Of a DNA stretch of 64,000 nucleotides, positions 54,624-63,814 are shown in pieces. Numbering within the stretch: the first letter of the stretch is position 1; each line of letters opens with the position of its first letter. Below the pieces are notes generated by a model. That model had not been told where the DNA came from. It ran no database searches and was given only the letters and a program-made list of their open reading frames with translations. Position numbers and translations under genes: made by a program. This DNA is from Clostridium bowmanii (GTDB taxonomy: Bacteria; Bacillota; Clostridia; Clostridiales; Clostridiaceae), in contig NZ_JAHLDL010000023.1 in the NCBI RefSeq assembly GCF_018861315.1, forward strand, positions 1 through 64,000. The letters run 5' to 3'.

Positions 54624-55139
54624 TTATATTTTTTTTGGCTCACTGTATTCAATATCAAAAGATTCAACACTCATACTTTTAATTTTTTGTTCTTTCTTTG
54701 GCTTATCTCTAAAATCTCTGTCTACCTTAGCTATTTCTAGTGCATTTTCCATACCTTCTGTTACTTTTCCAAAAGCTGCGTAACTTCCATCTAAATGATA
54801 AGAATTAGCTACCATAATAAAAAATTGGCTTCCTGCTGAATTTGGATCATTAGATCTAGCCATTGATAAAACACCAGTGGAATGCTTTAAATCATTTTTA
54901 AATTTATTAGAAGAAAACTCACCATTTATTGAATATCCTGGTCCACCTACTCCTGTTCCTTCAGGGCATCCACCTTGAATCATAAAGCCTGGAATTACTC
55001 TATGAAAGCCAATCCCATTGTAAAAACCTTTGTTTATAAGACTAATAAAATTATTTACTGTATTAGGTGCAACCTCTGGGTATAATTCTGCCTTTATAAC
55101 TTTTCCACTTTCCATATTAATTGTTACTATTGGATTCAT
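54624..55139 (-). CDS. cyclophilin-type peptidyl-prolyl cis-trans isomerase
   Basis: The 171-residue single-domain cyclophilin has FHRVIPGFMIQGGCPEGTG with catalytic Arg, GVLSMARSNDPNSAGSQFFI and YAAFGKVTEGM. There is no signal peptide, so it is cytoplasmic. It speeds up prolyl isomerisation in folding. RBS AAAGGAGAG is present. Confidence 0.95.
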   Translation of the reverse strand: MNPIVTINMESGKVIKAELYPEVAPNTVNNFISLINKGFYNGIGFHRVIPGFMIQGGCPEGTGVGGPGYSINGEFSSNKFKNDLKHSTGVLSMARSNDPNSAGSQFFIMVANSYHLDGSYAAFGKVTEGMENALEIAKVDRDFRDKPKKEQKIKSMSVESFDIEYSEPKKI

Positions 55140-55222
55140 ATAATTATCTCTCCTTTTGTTATATATTCTTTATAAATTATATCACATTTTATATTATTTA
55201 CTATTTTTTATATATTACGCAC

Positions 55223-55264
55223 CTTCAAAAAAATAACTAATATGCCTAATAGTTATTTTTGAAG
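55223..55264 (-). terminator. terminator
   Basis: Hairpin CTTCAAAAAAATAACTA / TAGTTATTTTTGAAG with a small bulge, 20 nt after the stop of the 146-residue hypothetical gene on the minus strand. Confidence 0.75.
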
Positions 55265-55284
55265 ATGCCACAACTAATACCTAA

Positions 55285-55725
55285 CTAAATAATTTCTTCC
55301 CCCAAACTTATTTGAAGAAATATTTTTTCCTCAGGTTCTTCTAATTTTATATAAATATTTCCTCCGGGAAGTATTATTAAGAAATGTTCCACTAGTATAT
55401 CTACCTCTTGATTTTTATCAATGCTAACTGTATCTATTTCTAAGTTTCCATTGGTCTCTTCACCATCAAAATCATAACCAACATTTAAACTACCAAAGGT
55501 CCTTATATCATTTAACTGTTTATCCTCACTTGCAATGATTAAATGTGCAATGTTTTTATTTTCTACTGATTTGCATACTAAATGATTTACCACACATAAA
55601 CAATTACTTTGTATTGGATTATTAATTATTATGCAATTAAATTTTTTTCTTTCTTCAATTGTCATGTTAAATATATCATGCCCTGTATGAAGTTCATTGT
55701 TGTTTTTTAATTTGAATACTTTCAT
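55285..55725 (-). CDS. hypothetical protein, 146 residues
   Basis: This soluble, beta-rich protein has MKVFKLKNNNELHTGHDIFN at the N-terminus and NIYIKLEEPEEKIFLQISLG at the C-terminus, with four Cys in the middle (residues about 43-51). No domain is recognised. AAGGTGATGAA precedes the ATG. It is flanked by terminators, so it is monocistronic. Confidence 0.75.
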   Translation of the reverse strand: MKVFKLKNNNELHTGHDIFNMTIEERKKFNCIIINNPIQSNCLCVVNHLVCKSVENKNIAHLIIASEDKQLNDIRTFGSLNVGYDFDGEETNGNLEIDTVSIDKNQEVDILVEHFLIILPGGNIYIKLEEPEEKIFLQISLGEEII

Positions 55726-55768
55726 TTCATCACCTTATTTCTGATGTTTTTTTATATAAGGCAAAAAC

Positions 55769-55819
55769 AAACAAATAGCAAGTCGATATGTTAGTTTATT
55801 CTGACTTGTTATTTGTTTT
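55769..55819 (-). terminator. terminator of murI
   Basis: A 16-bp hairpin AAACAAATAGCAAGTC / GACTTGTTATTTGTTT with a G-U pair lies about 45 nt beyond the murI stop. Confidence 0.75.
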
Positions 55820-55862
55820 AATGAGCCTAATTTAATGTATTCACCTAGACTATAAAGTGTGT

Positions 55863-56654
55863 TTACGATTTTAATAACCTATAGCTTAAATCTATCATAT
55901 TGCTACTTGTAGATGAACAGCTAGTTGTAGATGAACTATATATAGTTACAATACCTTCCGTTTTCTTTTCATTTAAAAGACTATTACAATTAAGTTGCCT
56001 TTTTAGCTGATTTACTGTGCCTATACTCCCATCAATTATAAAAGTTTTATCTCCAACAATTTTAACTAATTCATTTTTGATAAATGGATAGTGAGTACAT
56101 CCAAGTACAATGGAAGCTATGTCTAAATGCATGAATTCCTTCAATTTATCTTTTAAATAACTTTCAATTTGTTCGCCCTCTACAATTCCACTTTCTATTA
56201 ATTCAACCAGGCCCGCACAAGGAAGTGGTATCATATTCACTTCTTTATTGTACCGCTTCATTAAATTACTAAACTTCTTTTCAGCCAGTGTCATAGGAGT
56301 AGCCATAATAATTATACTTTTACCCCTACTAATTTCTACAGCAGGCTTTAATGCTGGTTCTATACCAATTATAGGTATGTCCTTGTACCTCTCCCTAAGA
56401 TCATCTATAGCTGCACTAGTGGCCGTATTACAAGCAATCACCACTGCTTTCACACCTTTGCCTAGTAGAAAGTCTACTGCATTAAATGTTAATCTTTTAA
56501 CTTCATTTACCTCTTTAATTCCATAAGGTGCATTTAATGAATCCCCAAAATACACAAAGTCTTCATTTGGAAGTACTTTCAAAGATTCCTTTAACACACT
56601 TATCCCACCAACACCTGAGTCAAAAAAACCTATTGGTCTTTCTTTATCATTCAC
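55863..56654 (-). CDS. murI: glutamate racemase
   Basis: The 263-residue protein shows GFFDSGVGGISVL, catalytic Cys in VIACNTATSAA and the second catalytic Cys in VLGCTHYPF. It makes D-glutamate for peptidoglycan. GTG start with GGGCGGTGAT upstream. The last 15 residues contain a Ser/Thr run (TIYSSSTTSCSSTSS), unusual but seen as a variable tail. Confidence 0.96.
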   Translation of the reverse strand: MNDKERPIGFFDSGVGGISVLKESLKVLPNEDFVYFGDSLNAPYGIKEVNEVKRLTFNAVDFLLGKGVKAVVIACNTATSAAIDDLRERYKDIPIIGIEPALKPAVEISRGKSIIIMATPMTLAEKKFSNLMKRYNKEVNMIPLPCAGLVELIESGIVEGEQIESYLKDKLKEFMHLDIASIVLGCTHYPFIKNELVKIVGDKTFIIDGSIGTVNQLKRQLNCNSLLNEKKTEGIVTIYSSSTTSCSSTSSNMIDLSYRLLKS

Positions 56655-56810
56655 GTTATCACCGCCCCATTAAGATTATCTAATTTATAAAAAAGACAAC
56701 TATATCTTACACCAACCACATTTTTTTAGCACATATACACTATACCTCAAATAATATATTAATAAATCTATCCATTTAATTAAATAGTAACATAAAAAGG
56801 AGGAAATGGT

Positions 56811-57107
56811 ATGCCTTCATTACCTAGTTTAAATAAAATAAAAGATTCAATAAGCAATGGTTTAGAAATTATTTCAAGCAAGTCGGAAAATTTAGTTGAA
56901 GTATCTAGGCTTAAATATAAAATTCATTCTGAAGAAAACAGCATGGAAGACCTCTACAAAGATATGGGTAAGGAATTGTACACAATTTTTAAAACTAATA
57001 AACACGTTGATGGATCCCTATTAGATTATTGTAACACATTAAAAAAAATAGAGAACCGTATAAAAAAACTTCAAAAAGAACTTTATAAAACTGATAATAA
57101 AGAATAG
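56811..57107 (+). CDS. hypothetical small helical protein
   Basis: The 98-residue, mostly helical protein begins MPSLPSLNKIKDSISNGLEI and has charged coiled-coil stretches at about 30-60 and 75-97. It resembles small proteins with a degenerate zinc-ribbon-type helical domain but lacks Cys pairs. Strong AAAGGAGG is 7 nt upstream. The function is unknown. Confidence 0.75.
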   Translation: MPSLPSLNKIKDSISNGLEIISSKSENLVEVSRLKYKIHSEENSMEDLYKDMGKELYTIFKTNKHVDGSLLDYCNTLKKIENRIKKLQKELYKTDNKE

Positions 57108-57134
57108 TACATTTTATTCTCTGTTCTTTTCTAT

Positions 57135-57177
57135 AATATAAAAAATAGTAATGTGTTTACTTACTATTTTTTATATT
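57135..57177. terminator. bidirectional terminator
   Basis: Perfect 17-bp AT-rich arms (57135-57151 and 57161-57177) lie between the convergent 56.8 kb gene and the MATE gene. Confidence 0.85.
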
Positions 57178-57194
57178 ATTTGTTTAAGTATATG

Positions 57195-58559
57195 TTATAT
57201 TATTACTTCCTTATCTTCACTATGTAATTTATTTAGATGTTTAATCTCTACTAATAGGAATATAGCTGTTAATATAGAAGCTAATGCATCTGATGCTGGC
57301 CCTGATATCCATACACCATCTAGGCCCAAAAATCTCGGTAAAATAAATAATAAGGGTATAAGTATTATAACTTGTCTGCTTAAGCCTAAAAATATAGATA
57401 TTTTAGCTTTACCTATAGCTTGAAAATAGTTAGAACTAACTATCTGAAAGCCTATTACTGGAATCATAAATAAATATAATCTAATTCCATGGACACCTAC
57501 TGCTATTAACTCTGGATCCTTATTGAATATACTTATAAGCTGTACTGGGAACGATTGTATGATTATAAACCCAGTGGTAGTAATTATTGTAGCTGAAAGT
57601 ATTGCCAGTTTTAGAGCATGCTTTACACGATGGTATTTTTTTGCTCCATAATTATATCCAATGATCGGTTGGCTTCCTTGGTTTATTCCAAATATAGGCA
57701 TAAGAACCATCATAACTATACTCATAATAATCCCCATGGATCCTAAGGCTAAGTCTCCACCATATTTAACCAAGCTCCTATTAGAAATAATAGTTACTAT
57801 ACTTGCTGCTATTTGCATGGAAAATGGAGACATTCCTATAGCAAAAATACCCATTACAACCTTGAGATTTAGTTTTAAATTTTTGTAATGTATTTTTAAA
57901 ACACTTTTTCCACCAAGGAAATAAGTTAATACCCATAGTGTATTTACAGCTTGAGAAATAACAGTTGCTATAGCCGCCCCTGTAGTTCCCATGTGAAAAA
58001 CGAAAATAAATATAGGGTCTAAAACTGTATTTAATATTCCACCAATTAACATGGTATACATAGCTACTCGTGGATTTCCTTCAGATCGTATAGTATTATT
58101 AAGTCCAAAACCTATGTTTTGGAATATTACACCAATAAGTATTATTCTTATATATTCTTTTGCATAAGGCAATGTCTCACTACTAGCTCCAAATTTTATT
58201 AACATGGGTTCTAAAAACAAAAGTCCTAGACCAGTTACTATAATTGAGGTTATAATTATGAGGGTAAGTGCATTCCCTAAGATATGCTCTGCCTCTTCTT
58301 TTTTTTGTTGTCCGAGCTTTATAGATATAAGTGCTGCAGTTCCAATTCCTACTAACATACCAAAAGCTAAAATTATATTAGCAATGGGAAATGTAACCGT
58401 AACTCCTGTGAGTGCAAGTTTGCCCACTCCTCGACCTATAAATATTCTATCTACAACATTATATAGTGCATTAACCAACATACCTACAATAGCTGGAATA
58501 GAGAACTTCATAAGTAGCTTACCGATACTTTCTTCACCTAATTGTTTTGACTTATCCAA
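57195..58559 (-). CDS. MATE-family multidrug efflux transporter
   Basis: The 454-residue protein has 12 predicted membrane segments and the typical LLMKFSIPAIVGMLVNALYN start, DRIFIG near 37-42 and GINQGSQPIIGYNYGAKKY in the second half. It is an Na+- or H+-driven exporter of cationic compounds; the substrate is unknown. TTG start with GGGTGATTAT upstream. Confidence 0.93.
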   Translation of the reverse strand: MDKSKQLGEESIGKLLMKFSIPAIVGMLVNALYNVVDRIFIGRGVGKLALTGVTVTFPIANIILAFGMLVGIGTAALISIKLGQQKKEEAEHILGNALTLIIITSIIVTGLGLLFLEPMLIKFGASSETLPYAKEYIRIILIGVIFQNIGFGLNNTIRSEGNPRVAMYTMLIGGILNTVLDPIFIFVFHMGTTGAAIATVISQAVNTLWVLTYFLGGKSVLKIHYKNLKLNLKVVMGIFAIGMSPFSMQIAASIVTIISNRSLVKYGGDLALGSMGIIMSIVMMVLMPIFGINQGSQPIIGYNYGAKKYHRVKHALKLAILSATIITTTGFIIIQSFPVQLISIFNKDPELIAVGVHGIRLYLFMIPVIGFQIVSSNYFQAIGKAKISIFLGLSRQVIILIPLLFILPRFLGLDGVWISGPASDALASILTAIFLLVEIKHLNKLHSEDKEVII

Positions 58560-58644
58560 ATAATCACCCGTTTCATATAATGCAAAATAACCAACCTTAT
58601 ATTAAATAATATGCTGGTTACTTTATATCCTATTTATTTATATA

Positions 58645-59181
58645 TTACTTATTAATTAATTCCTTAAGCTTTTCTTCTATGTACTCATTAAGCTCAATTG
58701 CTCCGATAAATGTTTTATCCTGCACAAAATCAGGCTTTACTCTAAAGAAATTAATTACTAATTTATTTTCTTTAATTATATACTCATCTGAATGTAGTGG
58801 TGAGAATATAACCTCTAATTCCTCATATTTATCAGCGCCTATCTCCGTTGAAAGTTTCCCTACAAGGTTATCTAAGTTGAGTTTCTTTACAGGAGCTGCC
58901 ATTGCATTTGTATATTCGAAATCCTCCATCATCCACATATTGTTATTCCAAAACACTCTTTCTTTCTTGTTTCCAACAAAAGGTTCCCTATTCTTAATGG
59001 CACTTAAGGCCCTTCTTACTGATTCCCCATTAAATTCATCATCATAAGCACATGTGAGCCCCGACATATCGGCTACATCATAGAAAAATTTTTCTGCAAC
59101 ATTTTCTTTTTCACTTGCAGCCATCCAAAAATAAAGCATAGCCTCTACCGCTTCTAAATTCACTTTAATCCTCTGTAACAT
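58645..59181 (-). CDS. TDE2712-like family protein
   Basis: The 178-residue soluble protein has NLEAVEAMLYFWMAASEKEN at the N-terminus and FWNNNMWMMEDFEYT near 80-94, the signature I associate with TDE2712-type proteins of anaerobes. The function is unknown. RBS AAAGGAG. It is in line with the MATE gene but separated by an 85-nt gap with a weak hairpin. Confidence 0.7.
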   Translation of the reverse strand: MLQRIKVNLEAVEAMLYFWMAASEKENVAEKFFYDVADMSGLTCAYDDEFNGESVRRALSAIKNREPFVGNKKERVFWNNNMWMMEDFEYTNAMAAPVKKLNLDNLVGKLSTEIGADKYEELEVIFSPLHSDEYIIKENKLVINFFRVKPDFVQDKTFIGAIELNEYIEEKLKELINK

Positions 59182-59295
59182 TTTATTACTCCTTTCAATA
59201 TCTAATTTCTATAATAAATTAATTATTTTGCTAAAACTACTAACATAATAATATTTCTACACTTAAACCTAAAAACCCTTTAGATAAGATAAAAT

Positions 59296-59577
59296 TTATA
59301 AAATGTCCATCTCTACTTTTTCCACAATAGCTTCAGTGTTATCCTCTATAAAGTCCAGTACATTTTGTATCACACTATTAGCGTGCCTAAAATCATTACT
59401 AACGCAAGCAATTCCGATTACTATAGATTGGTGTAAATCTTGATTTTCAACCTCAGCCACAGAAACATTAAACTTATTTTTCACCTTAGCTATAGTACTT
59501 TTTACTATCATTCTTTTTTCTTTCAATGAATGAACCCAATTTACATATAAATATATTTTACCTGTTCCTATAATCAT
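59296..59577 (-). CDS. DUF503 (YlxP-like) protein
   Basis: The 93-residue protein matches DUF503: an N-terminal beta strand, HSLKEKRMIVKSTIAKVKNKF and SVAEVENQDLHQS. The fold is ferredoxin-like. Bacillus YlxP lies near rbfA; here the gene stands alone. The function is not known. Start with AGAGGGAT upstream. Confidence 0.88.
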   Translation of the reverse strand: MIIGTGKIYLYVNWVHSLKEKRMIVKSTIAKVKNKFNVSVAEVENQDLHQSIVIGIACVSNDFRHANSVIQNVLDFIEDNTEAIVEKVEMDIL

Positions 59578-59703
59578 ACTCTTATCCCTCTTTATTTATT
59601 GTATCACTAATTTTACTTTCATATTTCAATTATACCCCAAACCCCATGAAACTATGACTTATACTCATACTCATATACTAATGTAGAATATAGTACTTAC
59701 AAT

Positions 59704-59997
59704 GAGTATGAAATTTCTCCGAAGTGACTTGCAATAAGAAACGCAGAAACTATTGAAATTTGATTTAAAAATTCTTCTTTCGAGAATATAAAATTCTCGT
59801 AATGCCGCCAGGACGTCGGCATAGCGAACCCGAGCCAGGCCGGCGAGTGTGAGTGCATAACAATTAATAATTGTTATGTGCCCCAGAGAACTTTCCAGAG
59901 GATAGAGTATTTTATATTCTCAAAAGATTAGAATTTCTTAATCAAATTTTCAGTTTCAAGTTCTTATTGCAAGGCCCGCAGGAGAAATTTCATACTC
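59704..59997. repeat. 294-bp palindromic element with GC-rich core (MITE-like)
   Basis: Terminal 17-bp perfect inverted repeats (59704-59720 and 59981-59997) are followed inward by further paired blocks: 59728-59740 with 59961-59973, 59746-59751 with 59952-59957, 59755-59765 with 59940-59950 and 59782-59794 with 59909-59921. The core (59800-59860) is clearly richer in GC than the surroundings and holds a small stem TGCCG/CGGCA and an 11-bp stem in the GCATAACAATT region. There is no ORF. It looks like a non-autonomous mobile element or a large structured RNA. Confidence 0.75.
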
Positions 59998-60028
59998 CTT
60001 TGCATCCTATATCTACATGCCCCTCTCT

Positions 60029-61584
60029 TTAATATTTTGGATACCCCGTTATTTCTTTAATGTCTTTATATAAATTCTTAAGGCTAGGATAAATTTTTAG
60101 ATATACCTTCTTATAAAGCTTTTCGTAAATTTCAACATTAGTAACACTCGGATTAAACTCCTTTATTCTTTTAAACATATGTTTTATAGCCTCTTCATAA
60201 GAACTATATATTCCCAAAGCTACATAACCTATAATTGAAGCTCCAAGGCCTGATATTTCATAGGTCTGACCTTTATATATTTTCCTATTTAACATATCTG
60301 CAGTTATTTGGCAAATGGTATCACTTTGTGAACCACCTCCACAAACTGCAATCTCTTTTATTTTTTTGCCCGATTTTTTTCTATTTTTTCAATACCTTCA
60401 AGCAATGCATAATTAATTCCCTCTATAATTGCTCTATACATATGCGCCCTAGTATGCACATCCCCAAATCCAATTATTGCTCCTTTAGCATCTGGAGTTT
60501 TTAGTCCTGGCCCCCAATAAGGTTGGAGAAGAAGTCCATGAGATCCTGGTGGTATTTCATCTAATCTTTCATTTAAAAGAGTTTCTGGTGGTATTCCCTT
60601 TTTCAAAGCTTCCTGCATCTCTCTCATCGAAAATTCTTTCTTAAACCAGCTTATCATCCAATATCCTCTGAATATCTCTACCTCAGGATTATAATATCCT
60701 TGCATTGCAGAAGGATAGGACGGCATAAATTTTATAGGTTCAATATATTTTTTTGAAGTAGTTTGTACCGTGGCGGTAGTCCCAAAACTTATACTTGCGG
60801 ATTCTTCATTAAGGCATCCATTTCCTAAGGTCTCACACCCCTTATCCGAAGCCCCGGCAATTAAAGTCACCCCAGCTCTTATACCTGTAAGTTCCGCCGC
60901 TTCTTTGGTTATTTTCCCTATGATTTCACCTGGATTTACAAGTAAAGGTAGTTTCTCTCTTTCAACTCCAAAAAGTGTCCACCTATAACTTCTATTGCTT
61001 TTGGGCCAACACTTATTTTTATAATCAAAGGGTATATGTGCTATTTGGTTGGCTATTGAGTCTACAATTCTCCCAGTGAGCTTAAAATGAAAATACGCTG
61101 AAATAAGCACATATTTATGTGTTTTTTTCCATATTTCCGGTTCATGCTGCCTTATCCAATAAGCCTTCCCCTTTTTTTGAGAAATGGTAATAGCATCCTT
61201 CATACCTATAGTTCTAAATGCCAAATTTTCAATGTTTGAAAATTCATTAACCTTATCAGCTATTCTCTGGTCAAGCCAAAGAATAGCTGGTCTTAATACA
61301 TTGCCATCTTTGTCAAGATTAATGCAAGTATCTCTAAGAGTTGTTACAACTACTGCCTCAATCTTTTGCCAAATATCACTACATTCTTCCTTAAGTTCCT
61401 TGCATACTACACATAAGTTATCCCAATATACCTCAGGGGTCTGCTCTGCCCAGCCTGGGTAATTAGAAAAATAAGGTTCGAATTCTCTTTTTTTCTTACC
61501 AATTAATATACCATCTTTATCAAAGATAAGTGCCCTTATACTTTGTGTTCCACAATCTATTGTAAGCACAAATTTATCACTCAT
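60029..61584 (-). pseudogene. FGGY-family carbohydrate kinase with frameshift
   Basis: The first 408 codons (from 61584) cover most of an FGGY kinase: TIDCGTQSIRALIF, AILWLDQR, GASDKGCETLG. The frame stops at TAA right after the A-run at 60361-60367. Translation in the next frame continues as KEIAVCGGGSQSDTICQITA to a stop at 60029, restoring a family-normal 518 residues. Two A7 tracts (60374-60380 and 60361-60367) are places where one base was lost or where -1 slippage could restore the frame. It overlaps the kinase-sensor gene upstream by 8 nt. The sugar substrate is unknown. Confidence 0.8.
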
Positions 61585-63040
61585 TTGCGTTCTCCTTTAA
61601 TCTGATTATAAATCTACAACCTTTATTTATATCACGAACCAAATATATACTTCCTCCATGTTTTTCAATTATGGACTTTGATATGGCAAGGCCAAGCCCA
61701 GTACCTCCATTTTTGGAGTTTCTTGCATCATCTACTCTAACAAAAGGCTCAAAAATATCTCCTTGGAATTCTTTAGATATTCCTATTCCATCATCTTCAA
61801 TAATAATTACAGCCTTTGCATCAGCTATTAAAAGCTTGATGCTAATAGTAATCCCTGGCTTATTATATTTAATACTATTTAGTATAATATTGCTTATAGC
61901 TCTATCCAAATTCTTCCTATCAAATGAAATAACCACTTCATCTTCGGTAATATCAAATTCGTATTGCACACCCTTTTGCTCCATTATGGGAACATAACCC
62001 GCAATAAGTTCTCGCAGAAATTCACCTATATCATGCTTTCCTATATCTAATTTATATTCCGTACTTTCAACCCGAGAATATTCAAAAAGATCTTGAATTA
62101 AGTCGTTTGCACGCATACTATTATTATTAATGACTTTTAATAACTTATTTTTCTCTTCTGGCACAATGTCATCATTCTCTAATAAGAATTCTGAATACCC
62201 TAATATACTTGTTAAAGGATTTTTTAAATCATGAGATATGTCAAGAATCATTCTTTTCCTATTGTCTTCTGCTTTTTTCTTTAATAACTTTTCTTGTTGT
62301 ATTTTTTCTGCCATTGAATTAAAAGCATCCATTAATTCACCTATTTCATTTAAAGAATCAATTTCAACTCGAGCCGAATATTCGCCATTTTTCATTGTAT
62401 TAACCCCTTTTAAAAGCTTTTTTAAGGGTTTAACAAAAATCCTTGATGTAAGTTTAGAATAGAGTACCATTGTTGATAGCAAAAATGCGAATATTATAAA
62501 GGGAAATATATTTAAAAAAGTGAATACCGTGTCTGCGTGGATACCACTTGCTTCTAATTGTTCTTGGTGCTCAACTCCCCAAGTGTAAGTGTCGAAAATG
62601 CTATTGGGCATAGCCGTAATTAAAATAAATTCTTTTTTATCACCATATTTACTAGAATAAAAGTAACCATCTTTTAAATTATTAGTAATCATATCATGAT
62701 AATATTGCACTGTATATTTATATCCCACTTCATGTTTACTGCCATTTTGCATAATAATAACTAAGTTTTTATCAAGCACTTCAACATATCCCTTATATTT
62801 TATAAAATTTAAGGCCTTAATGTCCTTATAACTTTGCTTTATAATATACTGCGCTGTAGTCTTGTCTGTTGTTGACTCCTCAAAATTAATAGAAAAATAA
62901 AAAAGTAAAGCACCCATTGTCAAAATAAATATCCCAATTAAAATAACTAAAAACATAATATAATTTTTAAATAATTGAGTAGCCATTTTTTTGCTTTTAA
63001 AGTGTGATGATATTTTCCTTAATTTATTTCTAGTAATCAT
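61577..63040 (-). CDS. sensor histidine kinase
   Basis: The 487-residue protein has membrane segments at about 30-52 and 177-198 around an extracellular domain of about 120 residues. It is followed by HAMP (about 199-250), HisKA box LDISHDLKNPLTSILGYSEF and ATPase boxes (NIILNSIKYN, GTGLGLAISKS). The start overlaps the response regulator stop by 11 nt and the stop overlaps the FGGY kinase start. The stimulus is unknown. Confidence 0.92.
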   Translation of the reverse strand: MITRNKLRKISSHFKSKKMATQLFKNYIMFLVILIGIFILTMGALLFYFSINFEESTTDKTTAQYIIKQSYKDIKALNFIKYKGYVEVLDKNLVIIMQNGSKHEVGYKYTVQYYHDMITNNLKDGYFYSSKYGDKKEFILITAMPNSIFDTYTWGVEHQEQLEASGIHADTVFTFLNIFPFIIFAFLLSTMVLYSKLTSRIFVKPLKKLLKGVNTMKNGEYSARVEIDSLNEIGELMDAFNSMAEKIQQEKLLKKKAEDNRKRMILDISHDLKNPLTSILGYSEFLLENDDIVPEEKNKLLKVINNNSMRANDLIQDLFEYSRVESTEYKLDIGKHDIGEFLRELIAGYVPIMEQKGVQYEFDITEDEVVISFDRKNLDRAISNIILNSIKYNKPGITISIKLLIADAKAVIIIEDDGIGISKEFQGDIFEPFVRVDDARNSKNGGTGLGLAISKSIIEKHGGSIYLVRDINKGCRFIIRLKENANE

Positions 63041-63725
63041 GGTGTTGCTCCATCTTATACCCTATGCCTCTTATAGTTTTTAAATATTTAGGATTCTTAG
63101 CATCCTCTTCAATCTTTTCTCTAATATGACTTATATGAACCATAATAGTATTAGAATCTCCATAATAGGGATTTTCCCAAACTATTTCATATAGTTGCTT
63201 TTTAGTGTATACCTTTCCTGGGTTCTCTAAAATAAACGCAAGTAGTCTATATTCTTTTGGGTTTAATGCTAGCTCTATATTATTTTTATAAATACTACAA
63301 CTTTCCTTGTCTAGCATTAACTCCCCAATTATTATTTCGGTTTTGCGAGTTTTATTTGAATATTTATAATATCGTCTAAGCTGGGCCTTAACTCTTGCAA
63401 TTATTTCAATAGGACTAAAAGGTTTTAGCACATAATCATCTGCCCCCAGTCCAAGCCCCAGGATTTTATCCGATTCTTCTTCTCTTGCTGTTATAAAAAT
63501 CACTGGAATTTCACTAGTTTCTCTAATCTTTTTCAGAACCTTAAATCCATTGATTTTTGGAATCATAACATCCAGCAGTGCAATATCTATATCTTTATTT
63601 TGGAATATATCTAAAGCTTGCACGCCATCTTCTGCCGTGAAAATATTATATCCTTCTTTGGATAAATGGATTTCTAGCAATTCTCTAATGTCTTGCTCAT
63701 CTTCTACAATTAATATATTCATCAT
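63030..63725 (-). CDS. OmpR-family response regulator
   Basis: The 231-residue protein has a receiver domain with phospho-acceptor Asp in IALLDVMIPKING and Lys in VLKPFSP. A winged-helix domain follows (about 130-228, YGDSNTIMVHISHIREKI). A tandem ATG ATG follows GGGGGAGG; the second ATG (63722) has better spacing. It is the first gene of an RR-HK-FGGY kinase row. Confidence 0.93.
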   Translation of the reverse strand: MMNILIVEDEQDIRELLEIHLSKEGYNIFTAEDGVQALDIFQNKDIDIALLDVMIPKINGFKVLKKIRETSEIPVIFITAREEESDKILGLGLGADDYVLKPFSPIEIIARVKAQLRRYYKYSNKTRKTEIIIGELMLDKESCSIYKNNIELALNPKEYRLLAFILENPGKVYTKKQLYEIVWENPYYGDSNTIMVHISHIREKIEEDAKNPKYLKTIRGIGYKMEQHHDY

Positions 63726-63762
63726 GTATCCTCCCCCATCCTATATACATTGTAACCCAAAT

Positions 63763-63797
63763 AAAGAATAGAAGGTATACCACCTTCTATTCTTTTA
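63763..63797 (-). terminator. terminator between nucleoside phosphorylase gene and response regulator
   Basis: Perfect 14-bp arms AAAGAATAGAAGGT (63763-63776) and their complement (63782-63795) lie just after the stop of the partial gene. Confidence 0.88.
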
Positions 63798-63814
63798 CTA
63801 ATTAAAATATTTAA

